A stretch of DNA of 64,000 nucleotides from Kordiimonas gwangyangensis DSM 19435 = JCM 12864 (GTDB taxonomy: Bacteria > Pseudomonadota > Alphaproteobacteria > Sphingomonadales > Kordiimonadaceae). The translations under genes were made by a program, and so were the position numbers. The notes below the pieces were generated by a model. It was not told the origin of the DNA, did no database searches, and saw only the letters and a program-made list of their open reading frames with translations. The DNA lies in the NCBI RefSeq assembly GCF_000375545.1, contig NZ_AQXF01000001.1, positions 670,893 through 734,892 on the forward strand, in the 5' to 3' direction. Numbering within the stretch: the stretch's first letter is position 1; every line of letters begins with the position of its first letter. Shown in pieces: positions 1-8,506 of this stretch.

Positions 1-406
1 CACCAAAGTCGATGGCAAGGCGGCCATCCCGGTCAAGCGCCGTGCGGCGGAAGGGGTTGCCAAGCTCATCAAGGAAAGCAAGCGCATCAGCATGGCGGTC
101 TTTGTAGGCAATGCCCACAATGGTGATGCCGTGCTCGTTCGCGAGCTTCATCAGATTCTCATGTTCGGCGCGGCAAGGCACACACCAGCTGGCGAAGAAG
201 TTCACCAGCATCGGCCGGCCGGACTTCAGGAAATCATCGCTAAGTTCACCCTCACCGTCCACGACAGCTGGCAAGGTGAAAGTGGGCACAGGCTTGCCGA
301 CCATCACGCTTTTGATCTCATTCGGGTTGCGGTCACCGTCCGTCATCATCTGGAGGAAGATGGCAAAAAGCGCGACGACAATAATCAGCGGCAGGAAACG
401 TTGCAT
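1..406 (-). CDS. ccmG: CcmG/DsbE thiol:disulfide oxidoreductase (partial, C-terminus outside window)
   Basis: Read on the minus strand from the ATG at 404-406. An N-terminal membrane anchor (about residues 3-20) is followed by a thioredoxin-like domain with the active-site motif WCVPC near residue 75. CcmG is a membrane-tethered periplasmic reductase that keeps apocytochrome c cysteines reduced for haem ligation. The gene starts 3 bp after the ccmF stop and is the most downstream ccm gene visible. About 135 codons are present before the window edge; the family is usually about 170-190 residues. The motif and the position after ccmF make the call secure. ccmH probably lies beyond the edge, but that is inference. 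Confidence 0.93.
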   Translation of the reverse strand, partial: MQRFLPLIIVVALFAIFLQMMTDGDRNPNEIKSVMVGKPVPTFTLPAVVDGEGELSDDFLKSGRPMLVNFFASWCVPCRAEHENLMKLANEHGITIVGIAYKDRHADALAFLDELGNPFRRTALDRDGRLAIDFG

Positions 407-409
407 GGC

Positions 410-2371
410 TTAGCCCTCCGCCCGTTTGGCTTTGGGGGCGCCGATTCGCAGCCGCCGGTCACTGAGCGACAGAAGGCCGCCTACCATCATCATCAGGGAG
501 CCGATCCAAAGGCCGGATATAAACGGCTTGAAATAGAGCCGGACAGACCAGCGCCCCGCGCCCGCGGCCTCACCGATCACGGCATAAAGGTCGCCGCGCA
601 CCAGCGGGTAAATGGACGCCTCGGTCGTATTCATCACCGGGTCGGTATAAAGCCGGTCTTCCGGCATCAGGGTCGTGAGGGTCTTACCGCCACGCGCCAC
701 GTCAAAAAAGCCGCGCACTGCGGTGAAGTTCGGCCCGGCCACAGGCGCCACGCCCCGGAAAGTGAAGCTGTAACCGCCCACTTCCTCCGTGTCGCCTGCG
801 GCCATGACCACAAGATCTTCCTCGGTCCAGGCTTCAGAAATGGTGATCCCGAACAGGATGACGGCAAGGCCCAAATGCGCGAAGCTCATGCCCCAACTCG
901 CGCGCGGCAGGCCGCGCAGGCGGGAAAGCGCGCCTTCAGGCTTTTTGAAAAGCTGGATGCGTTCGGCAATTTCAAGAAACACGCTGACCGTCAGCCATGT
1001 GGCGAGGCCAAGGCCGAATGCGGTCATCACCGCACCGCCGATGGACTGCCAATAGATGGTGATCGCAGCCACAAGCGCCACACCAAGCGCGGGCAGCAGG
1101 ATTTGCGCCGCCCGGCCAATTCGCCCCCGCTTCCATGCGAGTAATGGGCCAAAGCCGAGGGCGACGATAAGCGGGCTCATCAGCACAGCAGCGGCATATT
1201 CAAAAAACGGCGGGCCGACACTCAGTTGCCCCGCGTTGAACGCTTCCACAAAGAGCGGATAGAGCGTGCCCACAAGCACCACCGCCGCGAAGGTGGAGAG
1301 AAGAATATTATTAAGCACCAGCGCGCTTTCACGGCTGACGAGCCCGAACACGCCGCCTGGTGTCAGCTTCGGTGCGCGCCAGGCATACAGCGTGAGCGAC
1401 CCGCCGACCACGACAGCGAGGAAGCCGAGGATGAAAATACCGCGTGCGGGGTCAACCGCGAAGGCATGCACGCTTGTAAGCACGCCAGAGCGCACAAGGA
1501 AGGTGCCGAGCAGCGAGAAGGAGAAAGCAACGATGGCCAGAAGGATGGTCCAGCTTTTGAGCGCGTCGCGTTTCTCGACCACAATCGCGCTATGGAGCAG
1601 CGCCGTTGCCGCGAGCCACGGCATGAAGGCCGCGTTCTCCACAGGGTCCCAGAACCACCAGCCACCCCAGCCGAGCTCATAATAAGCCCACCAGGAGCCA
1701 AGCGCGAGGCCACCGGTGAGGAAAACCCACGCCGCCAAGGTCCACGGCCGCACCCAGCGTGCCCAGAGCGGCGTCACCTGCCCTTCAAGAAGCGCAGCTA
1801 CTGCGAAGGAAAACGCCACCGATAGTCCCACATAACCGAGGTACAGCATCGGCGGATGGAAGGCGAGGCCGGGGTCCTGCAGCAGCGGGTTAAGCCCGTT
1901 GCCTTCAACCGGTGACGGATCAAGCCTGAGGTATGGGTTCGAGGTCAGCAGGATGAACAGCAGGAAACCAAGCGCAAGCGCGCTCTGGACCGCGAGAACG
2001 CGGGCACGGAACCGCGCGGGCAGGTATTTGCCGCGCAAGGAAACCGCGCAGGCAAAAAGTGTGAGCATCATCACCCAGAGCATGAGGCTGCCCTCATGGT
2101 TGCCCCACACACCCGAAATTTTATAGAGGAGCGGCTTGGCCGTATGTGAGTTGGACGCAACCGCCATCACCGAGAAATCGGAAATGATGAAAGAATAGGT
2201 CAGCGCCGCATAGGAGATGAACACCATAACGAACTGGCCGATGGCCGCATTGTCCGCCACCGCTACCAGCCGGGCATTGCCGCGTGCGATGCCAATATGC
2301 GGCACCACAGCACCCAATAGCGCAAAGGCAAGCGCGATCATCAGCGCAAAATGGCCAAGCTCGGCAATCAT
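410..2371 (-). CDS. ccmF: Cytochrome c haem lyase subunit CcmF
   Basis: 653 residues, the normal CcmF length, and strongly hydrophobic with many membrane segments. The tryptophan-rich WWD motif that binds haem at the periplasmic face is visible around residues 235-249 (core WWFWDPVENA). CcmF works with CcmH and CcmG to take haem from holo-CcmE and attach it to CXXCH motifs of apocytochromes in the periplasm. Its start overlaps the last base of ccmE and its stop is 3 bp before ccmG, indicating tight translational coupling. A conserved P-H-I pair with basic residues near residue 24 also fits the family. No damage is seen. Confidence 0.97.
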   Translation of the reverse strand: MIAELGHFALMIALAFALLGAVVPHIGIARGNARLVAVADNAAIGQFVMVFISYAALTYSFIISDFSVMAVASNSHTAKPLLYKISGVWGNHEGSLMLWVMMLTLFACAVSLRGKYLPARFRARVLAVQSALALGFLLFILLTSNPYLRLDPSPVEGNGLNPLLQDPGLAFHPPMLYLGYVGLSVAFSFAVAALLEGQVTPLWARWVRPWTLAAWVFLTGGLALGSWWAYYELGWGGWWFWDPVENAAFMPWLAATALLHSAIVVEKRDALKSWTILLAIVAFSFSLLGTFLVRSGVLTSVHAFAVDPARGIFILGFLAVVVGGSLTLYAWRAPKLTPGGVFGLVSRESALVLNNILLSTFAAVVLVGTLYPLFVEAFNAGQLSVGPPFFEYAAAVLMSPLIVALGFGPLLAWKRGRIGRAAQILLPALGVALVAAITIYWQSIGGAVMTAFGLGLATWLTVSVFLEIAERIQLFKKPEGALSRLRGLPRASWGMSFAHLGLAVILFGITISEAWTEEDLVVMAAGDTEEVGGYSFTFRGVAPVAGPNFTAVRGFFDVARGGKTLTTLMPEDRLYTDPVMNTTEASIYPLVRGDLYAVIGEAAGAGRWSVRLYFKPFISGLWIGSLMMMVGGLLSLSDRRLRIGAPKAKRAEG

Positions 2372-2859
2372 CAGCGCGAACCCGAGCTATTGCCGTAGCC
2401 GCTATCAAGCCCTTCCGGGTGCGTGCAGGCTTCAGCATTTTTCGGCATCGTGCCGGGCGGTGCGTAATTTTCGTCATGTTTGGCGAGCACGGTATCAGCC
2501 ACAAAGGTACCGTCAGCGTTCAGGCGCCCTTCGGTCACCACGCCTTGGCCTTCCCGGAACAGGTCCGGCAGGATACCCTTGAAGCTTACGGGGACATCAG
2601 CCGCACAGTCAGTGATGGTGAAATTGTAGGTCAGCCCGTCTTCTGCCTTCACAAATGAGCCGGGCGCCACAAGGCCGCCAAGGCGGAAGCGTTTGCCCAC
2701 TTCGATTTCCTTGGCGTGCACGGCGCTCGGCTGCAGGAAAAGGCTGAGGCTATCGCCGCCCAGCGCAAACAGCACAAGGAGAATGGCGCCCGCTACCGCG
2801 GCCACGGCCACGGACGCAACCACGAGGCGCTGTTTTTTGCGTGTCTTGAGGCCAGCCAT
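2371..2859 (-). CDS. ccmE: Haem chaperone CcmE
   Basis: 162 residues: a short basic N-terminus, one membrane anchor (about residues 12-33) and a periplasmic OB-fold beta-barrel. The haem-binding histidine is His128 in the HDENY motif (Tyr132 follows), the covalent attachment site of classical CcmE. The protein receives haem from CcmC/CcmD, is released by the CcmAB ATPase and hands haem to CcmF. The ATG directly abuts the ccmD stop codon. The variant CXXXY form is absent, so this is the His-type chaperone. Confidence 0.97.
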   Translation of the reverse strand: MAGLKTRKKQRLVVASVAVAAVAGAILLVLFALGGDSLSLFLQPSAVHAKEIEVGKRFRLGGLVAPGSFVKAEDGLTYNFTITDCAADVPVSFKGILPDLFREGQGVVTEGRLNADGTFVADTVLAKHDENYAPPGTMPKNAEACTHPEGLDSGYGNSSGSR

Positions 2860-3024
2860 CTATTCGCCTTTCCGCCTGCGCGGACGCAGGGCTTCAACGC
2901 GCTCGCGTGTCTTTTGCGCGCCGCGGATACTGCTGAGCGCGAGCACAATGAGCGCCGCCGCCGTCAGACCATATGCGGTCCAGACAAAGGTGGCGTAGCC
3001 GCCCATATGAAGGAATTCGGTCAT
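2860..3024 (-). CDS. ccmD: Haem exporter small subunit CcmD
   Basis: A 54-residue membrane protein beginning MTEFLHMGGY, with a single hydrophobic segment (about residues 8-29) and an Arg/Lys-rich C-terminus. This is the typical architecture of CcmD, which stabilises CcmE in the CcmABCD complex and is needed for release of holo-CcmE. The ATG (3022-3024) follows the ccmC stop with no gap, and the TAG stop (2860-2862) abuts the ccmE ATG. The position between ccmC and ccmE is canonical, which makes the call strong despite the short length. Confidence 0.92.
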   Translation of the reverse strand: MTEFLHMGGYATFVWTAYGLTAAALIVLALSSIRGAQKTRERVEALRPRRRKGE

Positions 3025-3750
3025 CTATCCACGGGCCTCAATGCTGCTCAGTACGGTCAGTTTACGCAAGTTGATCTCAAGTTTCATGCGGTAAAGGAAC
3101 ACCACAATGAAATAGGCCTTGAACGCGAGCGCCACGGTCAGGAGCGGCCATAGCATTTCAGCGGGCATGGTTGGCCCGTCCATGCGCATGACGCTGGATG
3201 GTTGATGGAGCGTGTTCCACCAGTCGACCGAGAATTTTATGATCGGGATATTCACCACACCCACAAGCGCGAGGATAGAAGCTGCACGGCCCGCCTTGTC
3301 CTCTTCATCCAGCCCGCGCCACAGCGCCATATAGCCGAGGTAGAGGAAAAACAGCACCAGAACGGAGGTCAGCCGACCGTCCCACACCCAGTATGTGCCC
3401 CACATCGGCTTGCCCCACAGCATGCCGGTGATAAGCGCAAGCGCAGTGAAGGTCGCGCCAATCGGCGCCGCTGCCTTGCCCGCAAGCAGCGCAACCGGAT
3501 GCCGCCATACAAGCGCGGTGAAGGAGGCGGCTGCCACCACCATATAGGTGAACATGGACATCCAGGCCGCCGGTACATGCACATACATGATGCGTACACT
3601 TTCGCCCTGCTGATAGTCAGGCGGGCTGGTGAAAAGCGCCAGATAGAGGCCATAGGCAAACGCCGCCGCCATGATAATTTTCGCCCACGGCAGAATGGCG
3701 TCTGCCAGGCGGTTGAATTCAGCGGGATTGGCGAATCTGTGCATGGGCAT
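3025..3750 (-). CDS. ccmC: Haem exporter/haem-handling protein CcmC
   Basis: 241 residues with about six membrane segments. The WWD haem-binding motif lies at residues 117-129 (core WGTYWVWDGRLTS), flanked by the conserved His at 58 (MYVHVP) and His184 (NTLHQPSS). CcmC presents haem at the periplasmic side and loads it covalently onto CcmE. It shares the operon with ccmD, which begins directly after its stop. A 103-bp gap separates it from ccmB upstream, the only sizeable gap in the operon, and that gap contains short repeats. ATGs at codons 1 and 3 are both possible starts. Confidence 0.96.
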   Translation of the reverse strand: MPMHRFANPAEFNRLADAILPWAKIIMAAAFAYGLYLALFTSPPDYQQGESVRIMYVHVPAAWMSMFTYMVVAAASFTALVWRHPVALLAGKAAAPIGATFTALALITGMLWGKPMWGTYWVWDGRLTSVLVLFFLYLGYMALWRGLDEEDKAGRAASILALVGVVNIPIIKFSVDWWNTLHQPSSVMRMDGPTMPAEMLWPLLTVALAFKAYFIVVFLYRMKLEINLRKLTVLSSIEARG

Positions 3751-3807
3751 TTCCTATCCCGAAGCGCGCAGGCGGGCAAGTGCGACGTGATGCCTCACGC
3801 GCGCCCA

Positions 3808-3850
3808 TGTGCGCAAGAGCTGTGCGAAATATGTGCGGGAAATGCGCATG
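3808..3850 (+). repeat. Degenerate 11-13 bp TGYGC-ended repeats in the ccmB-ccmC gap
   Basis: Between ccmB and ccmC the pentamer TGTGC/TGCGC ends at 3812, 3825, 3836 and 3847, a spacing of 13, 11 and 11 bp. The last two units are GAAATATGTGC and GGGAAATGCGC, followed by ATG. The same pattern and nearly the same ending (GGAAAGTGCGCATG) occur on the minus strand of the array at 42852-42928. Function unknown. Confidence 0.45.
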
Positions 3851-3853
3851 CCA

Positions 3854-4540
3854 TTACTCCAGCGACAGCTTGAGCGCGGCAGCACTCGCTATGGGGCCGA
3901 TCACAAGCGCCACAAGGGTGACAGCGCCGAGGAAGGCGAGGTGCGGCAGCGGGTCTGTCATGCCAGCGGCGGCATCAATCGCCCCCACACCAAAAATGAG
4001 GGTCGGCACATAAAGTGGCAGCACCAGCAGCGACATCAGCACACCGCCCCGCCGGACAGAGACCGTGAGCGCCGCACCGACGCTGCCAATAAGGCTGAGC
4101 GCTGGTGTGCCAACAAGAAGCGAGAGCACAAGCATGCCGTATGCGCCCGCGTCCAGGTTCATCAGCATGCCGAGGATGGGCGACAGCGCCACAAGCGGCA
4201 GGATGGTCGCGACCCAGTGCGCGAGGATTTTGGCCGCGGCCACACCGGTCAAGCCCAGCGGCGACAGCGCGAGGTCATCAAGGCTGCCGTCCTCATAGTC
4301 GGCCTGATAAAGCCGGTCGAGCGAGAGGAGACACGCAAGCAGCGCCACCACCCAGATGACACCCGCCGCGATACGCGCCAGCGTTTGCGGCTCCGGCCCG
4401 ACGCCGAAGGGAAAAAGCGTGACGGCAATGAGAAAGAAACTGAGCGCCATGGTGCCTGTGCCACCCTGCGACCATGCAAGGCGAACATCGCGCATGAAAA
4501 TAGCGCGGAAGATGGCTGAGGTATTGACGCCGCCGCTCAT
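3854..4540 (-). CDS. ccmB: Haem exporter ABC permease CcmB
   Basis: 228 residues with about six membrane helices, the normal CcmB size. CcmB is the permease partner of the CcmA ATPase; ATP hydrolysis by CcmAB drives release of holo-CcmE from CcmC/CcmD rather than haem export itself. The FMRDVRLAW segment near the N-terminus is typical of the family. The start codon overlaps the ccmA stop in an ATGA junction (4537-4540), a sign of translational coupling. Confidence 0.95.
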   Translation of the reverse strand: MSGGVNTSAIFRAIFMRDVRLAWSQGGTGTMALSFFLIAVTLFPFGVGPEPQTLARIAAGVIWVVALLACLLSLDRLYQADYEDGSLDDLALSPLGLTGVAAAKILAHWVATILPLVALSPILGMLMNLDAGAYGMLVLSLLVGTPALSLIGSVGAALTVSVRRGGVLMSLLVLPLYVPTLIFGVGAIDAAAGMTDPLPHLAFLGAVTLVALVIGPIASAAALKLSLE

Positions 4541-5220
4541 AGCCAGTCCTCGTCAATCACCACTTTTGGTGAAAAGTCGTCCAGCGCAAGTTCTCGCCCT
4601 TCCACCCCGATGGGGTCATGGGTCGCGGCGATGATCATGCCGCCTGCCTTCAGGTGGCGCTTCATCAGGTCCGCAAGCACATCCCGGTTGGCGGCATCAA
4701 GCCCCACGGTGGGTTCGTCCATGAGCCAGAGCGGGCGGTCAAGAAGCGTGAAGCGCAACAGGTTGGCGCGGTGTTTTTGCCCGCTGGAGAAGAAACGCGC
4801 CGGGCGGTCCAGAAGCGTGGTGAGGCCAAAAAGCGCCGCGCCCGCCATAAGCCGCGCATCATCTGGCGCTTGGCCGGTCATCACACCCGTGTAGGCCGCT
4901 GCATTCTCCCGCAGGGTCAACACCGGTTTGAGCGCGTTTTCATGCCCCGCATAGATCATCGCACCATCAAAGGCGGGGCTCGCTTCCGTCCAGTCGCTGT
5001 CGCCAAACATCAGGCTGCCCGCATGGGCCTTGCCGTAACCCGCAATCAGCCGCAAGAGCGTGGACTTGCCGCTGCCGTTCGGCCCGCGCAGGTAAAGAAG
5101 CTCACCGCTCGATACGGTAAACGACAGCCCCTCAAATACCCGCCTGCCGCCCCGCGTGGTGGCGAGGCCATCGGCCACAAGGGCCGGTGCATTATAGCGC
5201 GGTATATGGTCGGCCGTCAT
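4537..5220 (-). CDS. ccmA: Haem exporter ATP-binding protein CcmA
   Basis: 227 residues from the ATG at 5218-5220 (MTADHIPRYN), which gives the usual CcmA length; the same frame continues upstream to 5376 but that extension is not protein-like. Walker A is GPNGSGKST, the signature region reads FSSGQKHRANL, and Walker B is LWLMDEPTVGLD. The signature lacks the second Gly and basic run of the usual SAGQ/SGGQ form but is otherwise in place. The gene heads the ccm operon and couples to ccmB by a 4-bp overlap. The 228 bp upstream to the divergent cls gene should hold the promoter; I could not assign it. Confidence 0.93.
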   Translation of the reverse strand: MTADHIPRYNAPALVADGLATTRGGRRVFEGLSFTVSSGELLYLRGPNGSGKSTLLRLIAGYGKAHAGSLMFGDSDWTEASPAFDGAMIYAGHENALKPVLTLRENAAAYTGVMTGQAPDDARLMAGAALFGLTTLLDRPARFFSSGQKHRANLLRFTLLDRPLWLMDEPTVGLDAANRDVLADLMKRHLKAGGMIIAATHDPIGVEGRELALDDFSPKVVIDEDWL

Positions 5221-5448
5221 AAGCGGGCGGATTTCCGGATAAAGGGTTGCAAAACTTGGGCTTAAGCTAGCGGCTCGCATCGCCGCGCTCAAGCAAAACC
5301 GGCGGAGCGCAGGGCGGCACGGCGTCGCACGCCAGCGCGCCGCCATAATGTGCCCACAAGCGCATGGCAGCTTCACTTGCGGGCAAACATGCCTATATGA
5401 TCATTAAGGGACAACGCGCATCCCGGCTGCGCAGGCTGATGGGGGCTT

Positions 5449-6906
5449 ATGGATCAATATGCGAATATATGGCAGGGCGGCCTTCTGGTCGCCGGTGCGA
5501 TCCTCGTGCTCCAGATGCTCGCCAGCGCGCACATCCTCCGGCACAAGGACGATGTACGCGCCGCCGTGGGCTGGATCGGCCTTGTGTGGCTTGCGCCCGT
5601 ATTTGGCCTGATCTTCTATCTGCTCTTTGGCATCAACCGCATCGAGCGGCAGGCGAAACGCGCGCGTATGCGCCGCGGCCGCCCCGCGCGCCGCGACCTC
5701 GCCACCGACCCTGATGGCCCCACGCTCTATGACGCCATGCCCGACGCCGCCAACCGCTGGCATGCGCACAGCCGCCTCGCGGGCCGCGTGACCGGGCTGC
5801 CGCTCACGCTTGGCAACAAGATCACCCCGCTTGGGGGGGGCCGCGCAGCCTATGACGCCATGCTCGACGCCATCGAGAAGGCCGAACATACCATCGCGCT
5901 CACCACCTATATTTTTCAGGCCGACCAGGCGGGCCGCAAGTTCGTCAGCGCCCTTGCCCGTGCCCATGAGCGCGGTGTCGAGGTACGTGTGCTCGTCGAC
6001 GCTGTGGGCAACCTTTATGGCCTCAAACCCGTGTCGAACCTCTTGCGCCGCCGCAACATCCCGGTCGCCACCTTCAACCCGGCGCGGCTGTCGTGGCGTC
6101 TTGCGTTTTTTAACCTGCGCACCCACCGCAAACTGCTGATTGTCGATGGCCTCAAGGGCTTCGCGGGCGGCATGAACATCCGCAAACATCATCTTGAGAA
6201 TGAGGACGGCACCCAGCGCGTGCGTGACACCCATTTCAGCCTTGAAGGCCCAATCGTCAGCCAGATGATGGAAGCCTTTGCGGACGACTGGGCTTTCTCG
6301 ACACGCGAAGAACTGCCGGAAGAAAAATGGCTGCCGCGCGTCTCGCCCACTGGCGCCGGCATTCCCGCCCGCGCGGTACCCGACGGGCCGGACGAGCCGC
6401 GCCAACGCTCGGCCATGATCATGGAAAGTGCGCTTGCGAGTGCACGCAAAAGGGTGCAGGTGATCACCCCCTATTTCCTGCCCGAACAGGCGCTGGTGAC
6501 CGCGCTCAAACAGGCGGCGCTGAGGGGTGTGGAGGTGGATATCCTGGTGCCGGCCAAAAACAACCTGCCGCTATTCATGCTGACCGCACTTTCCGGCGCG
6601 CGGCAACTGGTGGATGCGGGCTGTCGGCTGTTTCTCTCAGCCCCACCCTTTGACCATACCAAGCTGATGATTGTCGATGATGACTGGGTGTTCTTCGGCT
6701 CCTCGAACTGGGACGCACGTTCACTGAAGCTCAATTTCGAATTCAACGTGGAATCCTATGATCGCGGCTTTGCGACTGCGATGTCAGACTGGGTACACCC
6801 CCGCTTCGAGGCCGCAACCGAGATGACCCGCGAAGATTTCCGCACCCGCCCGCGCCTGCAACGTGCCTTCGGCCGCGTGCTCTGGCTGGCGAGCCCTTAC
6901 CTCTAG
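5449..6906 (+). CDS. cls: Cardiolipin synthase (phospholipase D family)
   Basis: 485 residues, typical of bacterial Cls. Two N-terminal membrane segments (about 8-28 and 39-60) precede two phospholipase D domains. The HKD motifs are His226-x-Lys228...Asp233 and His403-x-Lys405...Asp410. The enzyme condenses two phosphatidylglycerols to cardiolipin and glycerol at the inner membrane. It is transcribed away from ccmA and ends in a 4-base tail-to-tail overlap with the downstream minus-strand gene. Both catalytic motifs are intact; which Cls subtype it is cannot be settled here. Confidence 0.93.
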   Translation: MDQYANIWQGGLLVAGAILVLQMLASAHILRHKDDVRAAVGWIGLVWLAPVFGLIFYLLFGINRIERQAKRARMRRGRPARRDLATDPDGPTLYDAMPDAANRWHAHSRLAGRVTGLPLTLGNKITPLGGGRAAYDAMLDAIEKAEHTIALTTYIFQADQAGRKFVSALARAHERGVEVRVLVDAVGNLYGLKPVSNLLRRRNIPVATFNPARLSWRLAFFNLRTHRKLLIVDGLKGFAGGMNIRKHHLENEDGTQRVRDTHFSLEGPIVSQMMEAFADDWAFSTREELPEEKWLPRVSPTGAGIPARAVPDGPDEPRQRSAMIMESALASARKRVQVITPYFLPEQALVTALKQAALRGVEVDILVPAKNNLPLFMLTALSGARQLVDAGCRLFLSAPPFDHTKLMIVDDDWVFFGSSNWDARSLKLNFEFNVESYDRGFATAMSDWVHPRFEAATEMTREDFRTRPRLQRAFGRVLWLASPYL

Positions 6907-7421
6907 CCCTCTTTCGGCAGGTATTTGCCCATACGGGATTTAATCTCGGCCTGCAGGCCTTCTTCTAACCCGAGCGAGAAGAGGATTTCGGCAATCAGGA
7001 ACGAAGGCGCCATGAAAATCTGCAGCAGATTGTCAAAAAGCGCGGGTTTGCGGCCTTCATATTTGTGGCCCCAGAACTGGATGGCCCAACCGACGATGAA
7101 AAGCGTGAGGAACACCTTCATCGGGATACCCTCTCCCATCGCGGCAATTTGTGCGGCGCCAAAGCTGAGCGCACCATAAAGAAGTGCTGCGATGGTGCCG
7201 ACAAGCGGCGCGGCGATGATGTAAAATAGCACAAGAAGTGCCATCAGCGCCGCACCCACGGTGATGGGGCCCTCTACTGTCGTTACAAGCGGGATGGTTG
7301 AGGTGATCACCAGCACGGAGAAGACAATCATCGGCACGCCCACATGGTGCGTGGCCTGGTTGCGACCGTCGCGGTGATAGGCCGAATACATGGCCATCTG
7401 CTCATAAAACCAGTTTTTCAT
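6903..7421 (-). CDS. Mpo1-like/DUF962 membrane protein
   Basis: 172 residues from the ATG at 7419-7421, chosen because GGGGAG lies about 7 bp upstream; an earlier in-frame start is poorly supported. The protein has four hydrophobic segments and the family signature with spaced histidines near the N-terminus (HRDGRNQATHHVGVP, about residues 15-29). This family includes yeast Mpo1 (YGL010w), an iron-dependent dioxygenase in alpha-oxidation of 2-hydroxy fatty acids. Whether the bacterial protein has the same activity is inference. It converges on cls with overlapping stop codons. Confidence 0.8.
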   Translation of the reverse strand: MKNWFYEQMAMYSAYHRDGRNQATHHVGVPMIVFSVLVITSTIPLVTTVEGPITVGAALMALLVLFYIIAAPLVGTIAALLYGALSFGAAQIAAMGEGIPMKVFLTLFIVGWAIQFWGHKYEGRKPALFDNLLQIFMAPSFLIAEILFSLGLEEGLQAEIKSRMGKYLPKEG

Positions 7422-7558
7422 CCCGTGTCTCCCCAATGGTGTTATTCCCCTGCCGCATAAAATGGACTGATGGGTCCAGCTGGTCAAGCGAATGCAGGCC
7501 TTCCCTCTGCGCAATCATGCGCTAGTTCATAAGCCAAGACGATTTTGCGGAGACCAGC

Positions 7559-8422
7559 ATGACCTATGAAACCCTGCTTCTGGACCGGGACGGCAGCACT
7601 GCTATCCTGACCCTCAACCGGCCCGAGCGCATGAACGCCTTCACGCCCACCATGGCGGAGGAGATGATCGCCGCCTTTGACGAGGTTGATGCGGACGATA
7701 GCATCCGCGCGCTTGTTGTCACCGGCGCCGGGCGGGCGTTTTGCGCGGGCATGGACTTGTCTGCCGAGGGCAATGTGTTTGGCCTTGATGAAAGCATCGA
7801 CCCGGCCTCACCCGAGATGGAACACAACCGCGACACCGGTGGGCGTGTGGTGCTGAGGCTTTTCCGTATGAAAAAACCGGTGATTGGCGCGATCAACGGC
7901 GCGAGCGTTGGCGTGGGCACCACCATGCAGTTGCCCATGGATGCGCGCATTGCGTCGCCCTTCGCCAAGTTCGGCTTTGTGTTTGCCGAGCGCGGCATCA
8001 CGCTGGAGAGCTGTGCAAGCTGGTTCCTGCCGCGGCTTGTGGGTGTGGCACAAGCGCTCGACTGGTCTTTGAGCGGGCGGGTGTTCAAGGCAGAGGAAGC
8101 ATTGGCTGGTGGCCTCATCAGTGAGATAGTTGAGCCAGACAACTTGATCGCGCGAGCGCTTGAGCTTGCGCACAGCTATTCAGCGCGCACCAGTGCCATG
8201 TCTGTCGCGATCAACAGACAGCTGATCTGGCGCATGATGGGCGCCGCGCACCCGATGGAAGCCCACAAGGCCGAAAGCCGCACCATGCTGCACACCAGCA
8301 TGCACGACGGGCGCGAGGGTGTGCTCTCCTTCCTTGAAAAGCGCGAACCAGAGTTCAAGGACAAAGTATCAAACGGCCCCGTGCCGGGCCTCGATTGGGA
8401 CGCTGAACCACCATTCGAATAG
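7559..8422 (+). CDS. Enoyl-CoA hydratase/isomerase (crotonase) family protein
   Basis: 287 residues with the crotonase fold. The oxyanion-hole segments GAGRAFCAGMDLS (about residue 57) and INGASVGVGTTMQLPMDARI (about 115-134) are clear, followed by FAERGITLESCASWFLP where the catalytic acid region of hydratases lies. GGAGA stands just upstream of the ATG. The family hydrates or isomerises acyl-CoA thioesters. The relaxed second acidic position leaves open a crotonase other than the classic FadB/PaaF type, so substrate is not assigned. No pathway partners are adjacent. Confidence 0.85.
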   Translation: MTYETLLLDRDGSTAILTLNRPERMNAFTPTMAEEMIAAFDEVDADDSIRALVVTGAGRAFCAGMDLSAEGNVFGLDESIDPASPEMEHNRDTGGRVVLRLFRMKKPVIGAINGASVGVGTTMQLPMDARIASPFAKFGFVFAERGITLESCASWFLPRLVGVAQALDWSLSGRVFKAEEALAGGLISEIVEPDNLIARALELAHSYSARTSAMSVAINRQLIWRMMGAAHPMEAHKAESRTMLHTSMHDGREGVLSFLEKREPEFKDKVSNGPVPGLDWDAEPPFE

Positions 8423-8506
8423 GTAGCCTCTTTTCTTTTGGCTTGGCGCGGGCGCGGGCTGGCGGTAGATAGAAGTCATGAAAACTCTGAAATCCCAAGC
8501 CTGACC

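Noticed and set aside
92-1144. Long plus-strand open frame opposite ccmG/ccmF
   Set aside because: It is antisense to ccmF and ccmG, whose motifs are intact; the translated sequence is His/Arg/Gln-rich without any domain.
5404-6405. Long minus-strand open frame inside cls
   Set aside because: Antisense to cardiolipin synthase with both HKD motifs intact; no start signal or domain.
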